NCBI GenBank assembly: GCA_012184525.1
Contig: WOFQ01000015.1
Span: 62,001 to 126,000 of the forward strand
Direction: 5' to 3'
Origin: Xenoacremonium recifei
Taxonomy: Eukaryota; Ascomycota; Sordariomycetes; Hypocreales; Nectriaceae
Length of the DNA: 64,000 nucleotides
Positions 10,254 to 20,963 of this stretch are shown one piece after another; position 1 is the first letter of the stretch; the number at the start of each line of letters is the position of its first letter. Under the pieces are notes generated by a model. That model saw nothing but the letters and a program-made list of their open reading frames with translations, was not told where the DNA came from and ran no database searches. The translations under genes and the position numbers were made by a program.

Positions 10254-12500
10254 ATGGTTGACTACCAGCCGCTCATTGGCAACCAAATCAGGCTGCTTAC
10301 TCTCCAGCCGGGCGCGCCCGAAGACGATATCCAGTGTAGCGTCACGACTGTCTCGCTCGACAACCGGCCGAAATACGAAGCGATATCATATGTATGGGGC
10401 GACCCAACCGATACAAGAGACATATTTGTCCAAGTCTTCTCCAAAACAGACATCGTCTCTCGAGCCTTTCGTCGCCTTCATCTCCGCGATCGGCTGGGGA
10501 GGGGTGCATCTCTAGCAGTGACGAAGAACCTCTTCGCCGCTCTCCGGCGTTTTCGTCGTTATGACAAGGCCAGGATCTTCTGGGTCGATGCTGTATGCAT
10601 CAATCAACAAGACCTGAGCGAGCGCTCAAACCAGGTGCTCCTCATGGGCCGCATCTTTTCCCATTGTGAGGCCTGTCAGGTTTGGCTAGGCGAGGTAGAC
10701 GATGTTCCGCTGCCGTCCGATCCGGAGTTCTCCAGCAAGAAAGGGTATTATGAGCGAGATTTGGATGTTTCTGTTGCCAGTTATGCTTCGATGAGAGCCC
10801 ACATTGAGACTGAAAATATCCGTCACGTCGAACCGATTGACAATTGTGAACTGAGAAAGAGTGGGAATCTTCTAAGTATCCCAGGGGCGCTTGCGATGCT
10901 CAGGCTCCTTGCCGAGGACAAGGACAAGCATTTCAACACTCTTCCATTCTACCGCATCACCGAGTTCCCAGACTTTGAGCTCTGCGAGCAGTGGCATAAC
11001 GCGTACCGCTCACTTGTCAATATCTGCTTCCGGGAGTGGTGGGGACGCACCTGGGTCGTGCAGGAAGCCATCCTCCCGCAGCAAACGTTTGTTAATATTG
11101 GTTGCCACCGGGTCGAGCTAGACCTGTTCCTGCGGACGAGTCACAGCATCGAAATACATGCTAACAGCTATTTAGCCTGCTGTAAAAAGAACACCCTTTG
11201 GCAACAGTACACGAGTTTCAGTGAAAGCCTCCTTTATGCGATGTACCGTATAAATAAGATGAAGTATTTGAGAGATTCTCAGCGAGTTCGGAAGAAAACC
11301 TTCGACAACACGCCTATCAACTTGCATCAGTGTCTCGCGATGGGGCGGCTAGTGACAGACCCAAGGGATGTCGTTTACGGATATTATGGCCTCATCCCAA
11401 CCTTGCGACCGCTGGGACAGAAGCCTGATTATGCCGGCGAGAGCGTCGCATCGTTGTACGCAAAGACCACGAAAAAGTACGTTGCTGTTTTGGAGGATCT
11501 GGGAATCCTGAACTCCGTGACGCCGCTAAAGAGGCGCAAGGATGGTGCCCTATTGTCCTGGGTTGTGGACTGGCAGGGCCAAGAACTCCAATATTTTTTG
11601 GACGTGAAGGATATGAATGCGGCTTGCGGCAAGTTTCAGTCGTACGAAAGAAAAGACTTATTCGAAGACCCCCAGGTGCTTCCCATTGATGGCTTGGCGG
11701 TTGGCACAGTCGTTTGGACCTCGAGCTTGTTTCAAGATCTAGATGAGTCCAAAGTCACGGTCGATATGGTGTCACGGACATTACTATCTTGGCAGCAGGC
11801 CGTGGACATAGTCCAGACGGCAAACAGAACGATGGCAAGGAAAGAGAAAGATGAGCCCTCTATTGGCTCACCGGAAGACAGAGACAATGAATTCCGCTTC
11901 TGGCGCACAGTTTACCACGGGGAAAGGGTCATAGTAAGTGATGATCGAGAAAAAATCGAAGGAAGCCATCCATATGACATTTCACGATTCATACAGCGCG
12001 ACATGGACATGGTACAGCGATGGTGGGCGTGGTTCCAGCATAACAGACTAGCCCAGACAGCTATCTCTGATGTCGATTACCCATGCCCAGAGTACAAAGA
12101 ATGTTGGGACGAGCTCTATATCCTGACTCGTGACAAAGCTTTCTGTGTGCTGGACGTCCCGGGCTCGACAAACCCCCGGCTTGCTATGTGCATGAAGTGT
12201 GTCAAGCCAGGCGACGTCGTTGTCGTGGCCAAGGGATCGGACTTCCCTCTCGTTTTGAGAAAGGTTAATAGTGGAAACGCCCAGACTACTCCTTCGACCA
12301 GTCTCCCTTCTTCTTCGACGTCTTCGGAGGGAACTGATTCGCAGAATGATCCCTCTTCATCAAGGAAGAGTCAAATCCCAGAGTATGAGCCGTCGATGCC
12401 AGCCCGGTATAACTTTATGGGCTTGGCTTATGTGGACGGAATCATGGAGGGGCAGGCCGTATCGGATAAGACAGATTGGGAGCTAATGCATATTATTTAA
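10254..12500 (+). CDS. HET (heterokaryon incompatibility) domain protein
   Basis: An uninterrupted 748-codon frame. The HET hallmarks are in order: YEAISYVWGD (residues 41-50), NLFAALRRFRRYD, then FWVDAVCINQQDLSERSNQV near residues 107-126 and the VWLGE strand. A tryptophan-rich block WWGRTWVVQEA follows near residue 264. In the family these proteins trigger growth arrest or cell death after allorecognition between unlike strains; most genomic copies have no known partner. The C-terminal third is unlike any domain I know, and a Ser/Thr-rich linker lies near 12260-12365. GTAAGT at 11935 and CAG at 11997 would bound a stop-free 63-nt intron, so a 727-residue form is possible. HET genes are often polymorphic and subtelomeric, which fits the accessory setting. 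Confidence 0.92.
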   Translation: MVDYQPLIGNQIRLLTLQPGAPEDDIQCSVTTVSLDNRPKYEAISYVWGDPTDTRDIFVQVFSKTDIVSRAFRRLHLRDRLGRGASLAVTKNLFAALRRFRRYDKARIFWVDAVCINQQDLSERSNQVLLMGRIFSHCEACQVWLGEVDDVPLPSDPEFSSKKGYYERDLDVSVASYASMRAHIETENIRHVEPIDNCELRKSGNLLSIPGALAMLRLLAEDKDKHFNTLPFYRITEFPDFELCEQWHNAYRSLVNICFREWWGRTWVVQEAILPQQTFVNIGCHRVELDLFLRTSHSIEIHANSYLACCKKNTLWQQYTSFSESLLYAMYRINKMKYLRDSQRVRKKTFDNTPINLHQCLAMGRLVTDPRDVVYGYYGLIPTLRPLGQKPDYAGESVASLYAKTTKKYVAVLEDLGILNSVTPLKRRKDGALLSWVVDWQGQELQYFLDVKDMNAACGKFQSYERKDLFEDPQVLPIDGLAVGTVVWTSSLFQDLDESKVTVDMVSRTLLSWQQAVDIVQTANRTMARKEKDEPSIGSPEDRDNEFRFWRTVYHGERVIVSDDREKIEGSHPYDISRFIQRDMDMVQRWWAWFQHNRLAQTAISDVDYPCPEYKECWDELYILTRDKAFCVLDVPGSTNPRLAMCMKCVKPGDVVVVAKGSDFPLVLRKVNSGNAQTTPSTSLPSSSTSSEGTDSQNDPSSSRKSQIPEYEPSMPARYNFMGLAYVDGIMEGQAVSDKTDWELMHII

Positions 12501-12806
12501 ACTCTTGCTGTGTCTGAGGATGGGTGTACATATAGGTTAATAGCTAGTCCTAGGGCGGTTTTCGAACTACAGTTCTCGCAACTAGTTAAACACTTTCGTT
12601 GCTAGTAGGCTTTGGGCACCCCTAATTGAGCCCAAGAGACAATCTCAGGGCATCAACGTGAAAAAGTAAACATGAGGACTCCCCCCAGCAGTACCGATGG
12701 CCACCCTTTCTCTGGTAATCAAGAGACCCGAATTGCGGAAGATCTCCCACCGCTTGATGTGGAAACGGGATGCGGTGCAGGGCCTCCGGAATGGGATAGT
12801 CCAATC
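12501..12806. other. Intergenic, tail to tail
   Basis: This is the 3' flank of the HET gene and of the amidase. A plus-strand frame at 12672-13079 is antisense to the amidase last exon and is not called. Confidence 0.6.
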
Positions 12807-15092
12807 TCAGAGTTCATCCGGAGGCGGATTGCCGGTGTCAAGGCCCGGTTCTACATGATGCTGTCCGTGATCCATGTCGAGATTTCTCGAGCTGTTCACT
12901 GGAAAGGCGAACCTCCCGGTGTCGACCCGCGTACGCCACTTGGCATGGGACAGGGCCTGCTTGACCAACTGAACCATCATCGCATCAGTGCCATCAGCAC
13001 CCAAGATTGTCGCGCAGACGGGGCTGTACTCTTTCTGGCCACTGATACGAGAGTGAAAGGAGACCTGTGCAACTGTTGAATCATTCGTCAGTTGCTTCCC
13101 TTCCGCCGTCTATAGAACCCAACTTACACGGCACGGTTAATCGCGGTATCTGTAGGATGGTCGCCAGGATCCCTTTAGTAATATCCTCTATGCTGGTTGG
13201 TGGACTAATTGCACTGTCAGTCGAACCATGCACCCCATCACAGCCCACCGCCGGACGGACGCACCTCAGTGGCTCGTCCCGATATTGGGGGGTTGGCATT
13301 TCACACGGCAATATCATGACAGCATCGGTGTTGGGGGTTGTTTTGAGCGACATGATGTTCTCGTAAAACCATGATCTAAAGGTGTTTGTGCGTTTCAATC
13401 CGGCCTGGTAACCGGCCTCGGTAACATTTCTGCCGAAGTTCCTTTCGTTTGGGGGTCAGCAGTCTCTCGATTGGGGTTTCATCAGACGTACCAGATGAAT
13501 TGGGGGGTTGCTTCAGCGAAAGGTTCTCTTCCCATCTTCAGGTGATATTGAGTACGAAAATCGTCGAAGAAGTGAAAATATTCGTAGGAGAAAGTGTCAT
13601 AGAGAATCTGAGCGACTGATGTGAGCTCGGGTATTGCATCCCCGGCTTAAGCGACTTACGTCTTTCATGTAGGTGTCCATGTCTGTCCCCCGAGCGTCAT
13701 ATGGGGGATTGTCCTCCCAAACTCCCTGCAGATCGATTCCTTCTGCTTTTATCCCGAGGAAATCCTCCAGTACCATTACAAATTTCTCCATGAGAACGTT
13801 CATGCCATTATTTACGCCAACGTGATGGTCTTGGTATAGAATTCGTCTTGGAAATTGAGCATCTGACGCTTCTATATTGAGCGCCGTCTCAGCGAGCCCG
13901 AGGAGTCCGCCTAGGCTGCGGCTGAAGAGTCGAGAATTTTGGTATCTTCGTGAAAGTAATGAGCACCAAGGAAATACTTGAAGGTAAAATTAACTCACTG
14001 AGAGACATTTATGAGCCCTTTCAAAGGCGATTCTTTCACAGTGGGCGACAGCGAGTACAGTCCATCTTGATCAACAAAGATGTCTGAAACGAGTCAGCTC
14101 GTGGCTCTCTTAGTCAATTCAACCTACCATCTCCCACAGCTTGATCAAGCCATTCATACCCCATCAACGCCGCGGCAGCTCCCACAGAGGCTCCCTCCAG
14201 CCTCTGGTAGCCGTCTCCACGCGGACTCCAAGGGGCTTGCTCGTCTACCCATTCACGACCCATGGTAAATGGGTCAGTCTTTGTCTTTCCAACGACAACG
14301 GCTCCCATGTCAAGCAGCTTCTGAACAAAAGCAGCGGTTTCCTTTGCCGCAGATTTATACAAACTCGACCATGCCCTACTCGACAAAGTCGTGTGGACCC
14401 CTTTCAAAGAAGAGGCATCTCCAATTGAGATCCGGATGCCAGAGAGAGGTTTGCGGATGGATGGCCGAGGATGGTACAGACGGGAGGGAACTGATACTGC
14501 CTTGAAACTGCCATCAGTAGACAAGGCACTCACAGCTTCAAATCTAATAGACGTTAGAAGTCTAGGATCCACATGATCGTTATGAAATCTCACCGGTTAT
14601 GGATATGAACGTCCTCCGGCAAAACGCCAGACACGAACGCGTTCAAGTCATCCTCGTACAGTCTCCAGGCTTGATGTAAGTTGGGCCCATAGAGAAAATA
14701 TGGCCCTGAAGGTAGGGTTTCTACGTCATCCCGTAGGCCAGTGATTGCATTCAAGTGGAAGACTTGATGCGACAAATCCTCATCGCGCAAAGAAAGGAAG
14801 CTCGTGTCGTTTTCTCCACCAGGTTTCTCTATGAGAATGGAACCAAAGTCTAGATTGAATACATCATCATACTCATTGAATAGTTGCAGTATACCATCGA
14901 GATCCCCAAAGATCTCGTCTGTGGTCAAGAGCGTGACAGGGAGGAGAACATCAGGCTTGATGGTCTCTTGGATGGAGCCCTGTCGACAGATGAGAAGGTG
15001 AAACGACTAAATGGGACTCCACTACGGACCAGGATTTGAGGATGAACGAGATACTGGATACCTGCCACGACGGCGGTCATGAGATTCTTCAT
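12807..15092 (-). CDS. Amidase-signature protein with Arp1-like N-terminal region, probably lacking the catalytic serine
   Basis: Nine exons (15092-15030, 14979-14594, 14543-14128, 14083-13999, 13945-13660, 13607-13492, 13441-13265, 13204-13128, 13072-12807) give 623 residues. The first exon/intron border (GTCCGT donor) is the least certain. The N-terminal 190 or so residues resemble the region annotated as scytalone dehydratase-like Arp1 in fungal amidases. The amidase-signature part follows, with the Lys motif VVGKTKTDPF and the Gly/Ser-rich loop LEGASVGAAAALMGYEWLD. Right after it the expected GGS-x-R block holding the Ser nucleophile is missing: the sequence goes from AVGD across a 44-nt intron to DIFVDQDGLYSL. 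Amidase-signature enzymes cleave amides with a Ser-Ser-Lys triad, so this copy may be inactive or mechanistically altered. It is divergent from a permease gene 1.7 kb away. Confidence 0.83.
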
Positions 15093-16773
15093 CGCGAGCT
15101 CATAGCTAGTGGTGAAGCCTCGTCCAGGTGGTGGTCTGGCGGAGGCAGATGTGCGGCTGCTATCGGCGATACCAGACTTAGAAGAATGTATTAAGGACTA
15201 CCCAGAGACGATAAGATACGTAGATGATCGGAATATAACATAGGTGATTAGGATTGTGGTGCTTGTACGTTAAGCTTGTGACGTGCCGGTGTTGATTTTG
15301 CGAGGGCGAGGAGGCAGGGGAGACACGGGTCAGCTCTATCGGTGAGCAAGGTGAGCCAAAGTGGGCCAAGGTGAATCAAGGTGAGAGGTACCCGCGATCG
15401 CGGAGAATCGCAATTTTGTGTAAGGGGGAGAAGGATTCAAATCGAAAATATGAAAAGCTCCAGGGCTCCAAGATTCTTGGTCTTAACAAGTTATTGATAC
15501 TACTCATTTGTAAACCCATGCGGCCTCACACCACCTAGTCAGCTTGGTGTTGAACCTCGAAACACCAGTACAGTCGGATTTGGCACTTCTGGTACTGTGA
15601 AATCCACTCCGCTTTCTCTTCGCCGTGTGACTTCATTTAGTGGCGAATATTGATAATTTGGCGTTGATGGCGTATACCAGCAAACATGAGATAAGTTCGA
15701 TCGGAGGATGCTCACACCCAAGTCGCCCAATGTCAGAAGTCGCTGCTTCATTGGCGAAGGTACGAATAGGTCAGATGCGACCCCTAAAACTGGATAGTAT
15801 ATAGCTTAGTTTTTAATTTGCAACATTGCTAAATCTTCGAACTCCGATCTCGCTATCAGCTTTCAGGTTGCGTTCCTGACGTGCTCAGTATTGGTGAAGT
15901 CGTGACCAGTTGCTTCTTAGAACCGAATGTTAATATCCGAGGCCAAAAAAATGGCGATCAGTGCCGATTCAATACAAGACCGGTCTTGAAGAATGTTGAG
16001 ACTATACACGCATGCAGTAGTTTGTAATTTATTGGCTGTTTGCTCACTTTCTCTAATAGAGAACCTGGAGGAACCTGGAGGAACACGGGGGGCCAACAGA
16101 TATCTTGCAATACGATGACATCTCATATCATGCATCTATTGTGATAACTACTTCTATCGTAGTCCTAAAACATATTTGTTGATATGAAACATGACCTATT
16201 TACCAAAAATCGTCACCTCTTTTACGAGCCGCATAATAGAGCTTCTTGAGGGGCTACGGAATTTCACGTTATTACCGACGGCTTGTTGAAAAATGGAGTA
16301 GAATCTCTTATCAAACCAATGCATGAGCGGATATTAGCGAGGTGTGCTATGATTTCTCATCTTCCTGTATTCGCAATCGCTAGGCTGTATGGCTCAATGA
16401 CAGCCTTGGTTGCGACTAGCTGATCAGCACATCTCGCCTAAATTATTCGGGCAAAGTGTCATAGTCGTCACCCGCAGGTTCTTCCTACGTACGAGCCCCA
16501 GGCTAAGCGACATGCATGGTATGGATTGTCTACATTTCTGACGATATCACGCCTTCGAGCTATTTTGCCATCTTGTGGTAGATGGGTGTTCCTTCGTAAT
16601 CCCTGCGACGGAGATAAGCACCAAATAAAATGCAGGATCTTGTTCTTTGCTTTAGGTTACCTTCAGCATATAATATTATATAAATGGACGAGGAGAAATA
16701 GTTGAGAATCAGTTTTCTTGTTCGTCGAACCGCCCGCAGGTCATTGAGAAAGTCTATTACTGCTACCATTACA
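15093..16773. other. Intergenic between amidase and second permease
   Basis: This 1.7-kb divergent region has only short frames (for example 15539-15751 minus, 15917-16135 minus) without recognisable domains. A short direct repeat, GGAACCTGGA, lies near 16060-16085. There is no TCGG-N6-CCGA site here, unlike the neighbouring promoters. It could hide decayed gene fragments, but nothing is identifiable. Confidence 0.5.
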
Positions 16774-18612
16774 ATGTCTCTAAAAAGATCGCCTGTCACT
16801 CCGCAGAGTGACAATTTTGTTAGTGACGGTATTACAGATGGCATAAAGACCTTTGCTGCCGTTGAAACCATTCCCTCTGGAACGGACGTGAACAGGACGA
16901 CCAAATTGAGAGAAGATGCGGAGGCGAGATCTGTATTTCTTGCCACCTTCTCTAAAGAAGAAGCCGACTCTATAATGAGAAAGGTTGATATCCGGTTTTT
17001 CGTCTTGATTGGATTGATGTTCATGGTAAAGAACGTACGCTGAGCAACCATATTTAGTCCTATTGGTGGTAAATGCTGATCTAGACCGTGCACAGATTGA
17101 TAATGCGAATGCGAGTTTGATCAAAGTCATCCAGGCTGGCAAACCTACCAATATCCTAAACGAACTTGATATGAGTTTGAACCAGTGGAACTGGGTGGGC
17201 TCTATATATGGTGTAAGACAAATGTTATAGATTTAGGTAGCAGTGCTGATTTTCTGTCAAGATCCCGTACACGTTGTTCGAGTTTCCCAGCACACTGGTG
17301 CTGAAGTACTTCACCCCTCATGCGTGGCAATCTAGAATCTTTCTCTCCTGGGGTATTGCTACCGCTTGCTCTGGCGCTGTGAAGACCATGGGCCAGCTGT
17401 ATGCCTGCCGTTTCCTCGTTGGGTAAGTTACCAAGCTCACCTGTGTTATCGGTGGAAACTGATCCGGCCTTCCTTTAAACAGTTTTTTCGAGGCTGGCAT
17501 GTTCCCTGGTGTAATTACCACTCTAGCGTATTGGTATCGCACAGATGAGTTCGGTCGTCCAATGATGTGGTTCTTTGGCATCTCGCAACTCTCGGGTATC
17601 GTAGGATCCTTGCTTTGTTATGGCATAAGTTTTATGGATGGTGCACGAGGTCTCAGTGCCTGGCGTTGGGTGTTTATAATTGAGGGTTGTGCCACCATCC
17701 TGCTCGGGGGGCTCATTTTCTGGATCCTGCCCGACTTTCCGAAATCACCAAGGAGCAACTCTTGGTTGACGCCGCGAGAACAAGAGTTTATAGAAGCCCG
17801 ACTACCAAGCAACTCTCCAACAACTAGCGATGATAATTTCGACGGCAAAGAGGCTTGGAGCACGTTCAAGAGTCCGGTGATCTGGGGGTTCACTTTGATT
17901 CAACTGTCCATGAACCTTAGCCTTGCGGGTTTCAACTGGTACCTCCCAACTATCATTACGGACTTCGGATTCGTAGGCCTGCCTACCAACCAACTCCTGA
18001 ACATCCCGCCAGTCGCTGCAGGAGTTATAGGCGTCGTATTTAGCGCATGGTTCACGGGACGAGGATATTGCTGGCGACCATTCTACTGTCTGTAAGTGGA
18101 ACATCCCCCGCTCCGCATTATTCCAGATGCTAATACGGACCACGTAAAGGATCATAATCTCAGGCTCTTTGTTGTCTTACGTCTTGCTTATATCGCTAAA
18201 CACTAAGGGCAAATATGCAGCGTGTATAATAGGCGGTTTCTTCACCATTGCCTTCTATCCACCCTATTGGTCGTGGCGAGCGGGATATCTCTCGGGAGCG
18301 ACAGGAGCTTCTTTCGCCATGGGATTGCAGAGTTCCATATCAAACATCAGCTCCGTTGTCTCGCCACAATTTTTCCAGTCGAGCTGGAAACACAATGGCT
18401 ACAAGAATAGCTTCGTCATATGCATGTGCATGGTTGCCAGTGGATTCTTATCCACACTATACTCGTGGTGGCTTACAAGGAAAGTCGAGTCTCAAGTGCT
18501 ATTGGTGAGGCGCGAAATTCTTCGCGCCAAGAGAGAAGGCCGAGAATATACCCTAGAGAACGATATTGACATTCTCAACGATGAGACTCTCAGCAATCGT
18601 CGATGGTGGTAA
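16774..18612 (+). CDS. MFS permease, DAL5 family; first splice junction problematic
   Basis: Exons about 16774-17038, 17085-17212, 17262-17422, 17483-18091 and 18150-18612, about 541 residues. The family features are clear: a long polar N-tail, TM1 (FFVLIGLMFM), the following motif DRAQIDNANASL in place of the usual LDRxNIGNA, FFEAGMFPGVITTLAYWY, and a tail of about 50 residues. Members import organic anions or vitamins at the plasma membrane. The odd point is intron 1: both plausible acceptors (17034-17035 or 17083-17084) need a phase-1 donor, and no GT in the area gives that. A GC donor at 17039 would keep the frame but turns the conserved Asp of DR into His. The gene may use a poor GC donor, contain a one-base error, or be a recent pseudogene. 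Downstream exons join cleanly. Confidence 0.75.
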
Positions 18613-19008
18613 GGTCGAGGCACATGAGAGACATGAGCATATCTGAAGACAAGTGACGGGTCTTGTCACGGATGCTAGAGATAGTTGAGAGCAATTTGTT
18701 GAAGGATTGAACTGACAAGCCATCCCCCCTTCTGACCACTTCTGACTAGCCAGCACCCTCTTTGCACTCTCGGATTAGGGTTGGTTAGGGTTAAGGTAGT
18801 TAAGGTTTGGTTAGGGACTTGGGTTATACTTAGGGTTCGTTTAATATGTATTTAAAGAAATTCTCAGAATATATGTCTTTGTCTTTCTATACTAAATGGT
18901 TCAAGGAATGGTAGGATAATATCAGAGCGCAGTCATGCTTATGGATTATAAGTGTCTACAAAATTCCTGAATTGTTCAAGTAACGTCTCAATAGTTGACT
19001 CCCCAGAC
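18613..19008. other. Intergenic, tail to tail, containing telomere-like repeats
   Basis: This is the 3' flank of the permease and of the FMN monooxygenase. Its middle holds the degenerate TTAGGG block described separately. Confidence 0.6.
18772..18840 (+). repeat. Degenerate interstitial telomere-like (TTAGGG) repeats
   Basis: Exact TTAGGG units start at 18775, 18785, 18811 and 18830, interleaved with variants such as TTAAGG and TTGGGTTA, all in one orientation. TTAGGG is the telomere repeat of most filamentous fungi. The block is too diverged to be a working telomere. It may mark an old subtelomeric insertion, fusion or repaired break. Confidence 0.6.
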
Positions 19009-20352
19009 TCACGGCTTTACAGTATAACGATTCACTGGTCGCGGGATTCCAAGATTCTCTCTCAGCGTAGTTCCCTCATATTCCGATCGGAACAGGCCCC
19101 GACGAACGAGCTCTGGAATGATATGTGTGTTGAAGTTGCGCAGGCCATCGATCAGCAACGGCTGGATCACTGCAAATCCGTCGGTAGCCTCCGCCTCCAG
19201 CCATGCCTGTAGGTCATCTGCAATAGACTGTGTTGTACCGACCAACGGCCTATGGCCAAGACCAACAGAACAACGCTCTGCCGTCTGCCGTATGGTCAGC
19301 CCATTTGATCGGGCAAACGAACCTATCGCAGCTGCTCGGCCTTTGGATGACATTCCTGACTTGGACTTGGAGGCCACGTCGTACTCATCGGGAAACGGTG
19401 AATCCAAATCGGCACCTCCAAAGTCAATGCCGAGATTTTGAACGGCAATTTCAATGGGCCATAGAGAGGACACCTCTTGTAGTTTGCGGTTTGCATCCTC
19501 CTCTGTCTCTCCCCAAATGACAGCAACTCCAGTCAGAATCACAAGATGATCGGGATTTCTTCCCGCCTCCACTGCGGCCGTCTTGAGGGCGCGGAATGTC
19601 TTCTGGCCATCTTCGATAGAGTAGTTGGCGCAGTAGATCAAGTCAGCTGTCGAGCCACCAAATGCAATTCCTTCAGACGAAGTGCCGGCCTGTGCAATCA
19701 CAGGGTAGCCCTGGACTGGGCGCTCAACTCGAAGTGGTTGGTTGATTCGATATAGACCATCATCAATCTGCGGAGTGTGGATTTTATCGAGATCTACAAA
19801 AATACCGCTCTCCTTATCCCTTAGCAGAGCATCGTCTTCAAAACTGTCCCACAGTGTCTCAACTGCATCGAGGAACGCCCTTGCTCTGCCATACTTGGCT
19901 GCACTGTCTTTGGTCTCCTCGAACGGCACGCCGAGATTTGACGAGCCAGGACCGAGGGTAGTAACAACATTCCATCCGGCACGACCATGACTGATATGAT
20001 CGAGGCTAGCAAGCTGACGCGCAATGTGTGTAGGCTCATTGTCACTGACACTCGCTGTATATACAAGTCCAATACGCTCTGTGCGGACTGCAATAGCGGA
20101 GAAAAGTGTCGCTGGCTCGAAGGAGCTCACGCTCCAGAAATGTTTGGCAAGCGGACCGCCAGGAAACGACGCACCATCAGCAAGAAAGAGCGTGTCAAAG
20201 TTGGCTTCTTCGGCTAGTTGTGCGTATTTGATATAATAATTGACGTCGAGGCTCTCGTGTGCATGTATGGCTGGGTGTCGCCATATCTGCGAGACTTGAC
20301 CCGAGTAAATGAATGCCGCAAGGTGAAGCTGTTTGTTTCTTTTTGCCGCCAT
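19009..20352 (-). CDS. FMN-dependent monooxygenase, NtaA/SnaA/DszA (luciferase-like) family
   Basis: Single exon, 447 residues from the ATG at 20352. An in-frame ATG at 20427 would add 25 unconserved residues. The family pattern is complete: WRHPAI near the start, YYIKYAQLAEEANFDTLFLAD, ARQLASLDHISHGRAGWNVV, the QAGTSSEG motif and GTTQSIADDLQAW near the end. These enzymes use FMNH2 supplied by a separate reductase to oxidise substrates such as nitrilotriacetate, EDTA or dibenzothiophene sulfone. The fungal substrate is unknown. No flavin reductase gene is visible in the window. The gene is head to head with the second Baeyer-Villiger monooxygenase (611 bp apart), and both lack introns in an intron-rich neighbourhood. 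That suggests joint use and possibly transfer from bacteria (inference). Confidence 0.9.
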   Translation of the reverse strand: MAAKRNKQLHLAAFIYSGQVSQIWRHPAIHAHESLDVNYYIKYAQLAEEANFDTLFLADGASFPGGPLAKHFWSVSSFEPATLFSAIAVRTERIGLVYTASVSDNEPTHIARQLASLDHISHGRAGWNVVTTLGPGSSNLGVPFEETKDSAAKYGRARAFLDAVETLWDSFEDDALLRDKESGIFVDLDKIHTPQIDDGLYRINQPLRVERPVQGYPVIAQAGTSSEGIAFGGSTADLIYCANYSIEDGQKTFRALKTAAVEAGRNPDHLVILTGVAVIWGETEEDANRKLQEVSSLWPIEIAVQNLGIDFGGADLDSPFPDEYDVASKSKSGMSSKGRAAAIGSFARSNGLTIRQTAERCSVGLGHRPLVGTTQSIADDLQAWLEAEATDGFAVIQPLLIDGLRNFNTHIIPELVRRGLFRSEYEGTTLRENLGIPRPVNRYTVKP

Positions 20353-20963
20353 GTTTGTCTTGGTGTTTATCTTACGTTGCAGAAACGTATCAAGGCTGTA
20401 TAAGTATCCCAGCTCCCCGATCCCCAAGTATCATGTCGCGCAGGGCTGGAAGGATCCCCCAGGTGCATAGCGACATTCTCGGAGTTAAAGATGCCATACC
20501 GATGTCGGCCACTCATGCCATTAAGTCTCGGTTGCTTTGGAGATACCTGGTACACCTTGTGGTGGTGATGGGTTACTATCTAGGTGACGTTATATGCCTT
20601 CGGATTTCGCCATCTTTAGATTCTACAGGCGTAGCTCGCTAACCGAAGACCCCGAAACATTTCACACCTGAGCTAACGGCTAAGCGATCCTTCCTTCGCT
20701 CACAGGTATCTGCAGCTCCTATACCAATTCTGGCATTATCAGTGTCGTCTTGAACCTAACGTCTTGTATCATTCTGAGCCAACTTATCATAAATCAGCTT
20801 GGCCTGGGGGGCTTGGATTTTGGGCCATCACCCGTAGCGTATATCACCCGTTTCTTGGTAAGAACAAACCAAATAAACTTCTAGCAGGTTTCATATAGTT
20901 CTTGCCGCTGCGTAAAGCTCAGCTTGTCCTTGAGTCACATCCTCATTCACTATCACGCTCAAG
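20353..20963. promoter_or_regulatory. Divergent promoter of FMN monooxygenase and Baeyer-Villiger monooxygenase
   Basis: A 611-bp shared upstream region. The core TCGG-N6-CCGA motif of the other pair is absent; isolated CGG triplets occur (for example in 20480-20515). No gene is seen here; short frames are chance. Confidence 0.55.

Noticed and set aside
12672..13079. 135-codon plus-strand frame after the HET gene
   Set aside because: Antisense to the last exon of the amidase, which continues the amidase reading with correct splice phases.
18055..18095. Apparent frameshift in the second permease (a hydrophobic ILLATILLS string appears in another frame)
   Set aside because: The annotated frame joins exon 5 in the correct phase (phase 2) and gives a plausible RP-x-hydrophobic segment; the other frame would not splice in frame.
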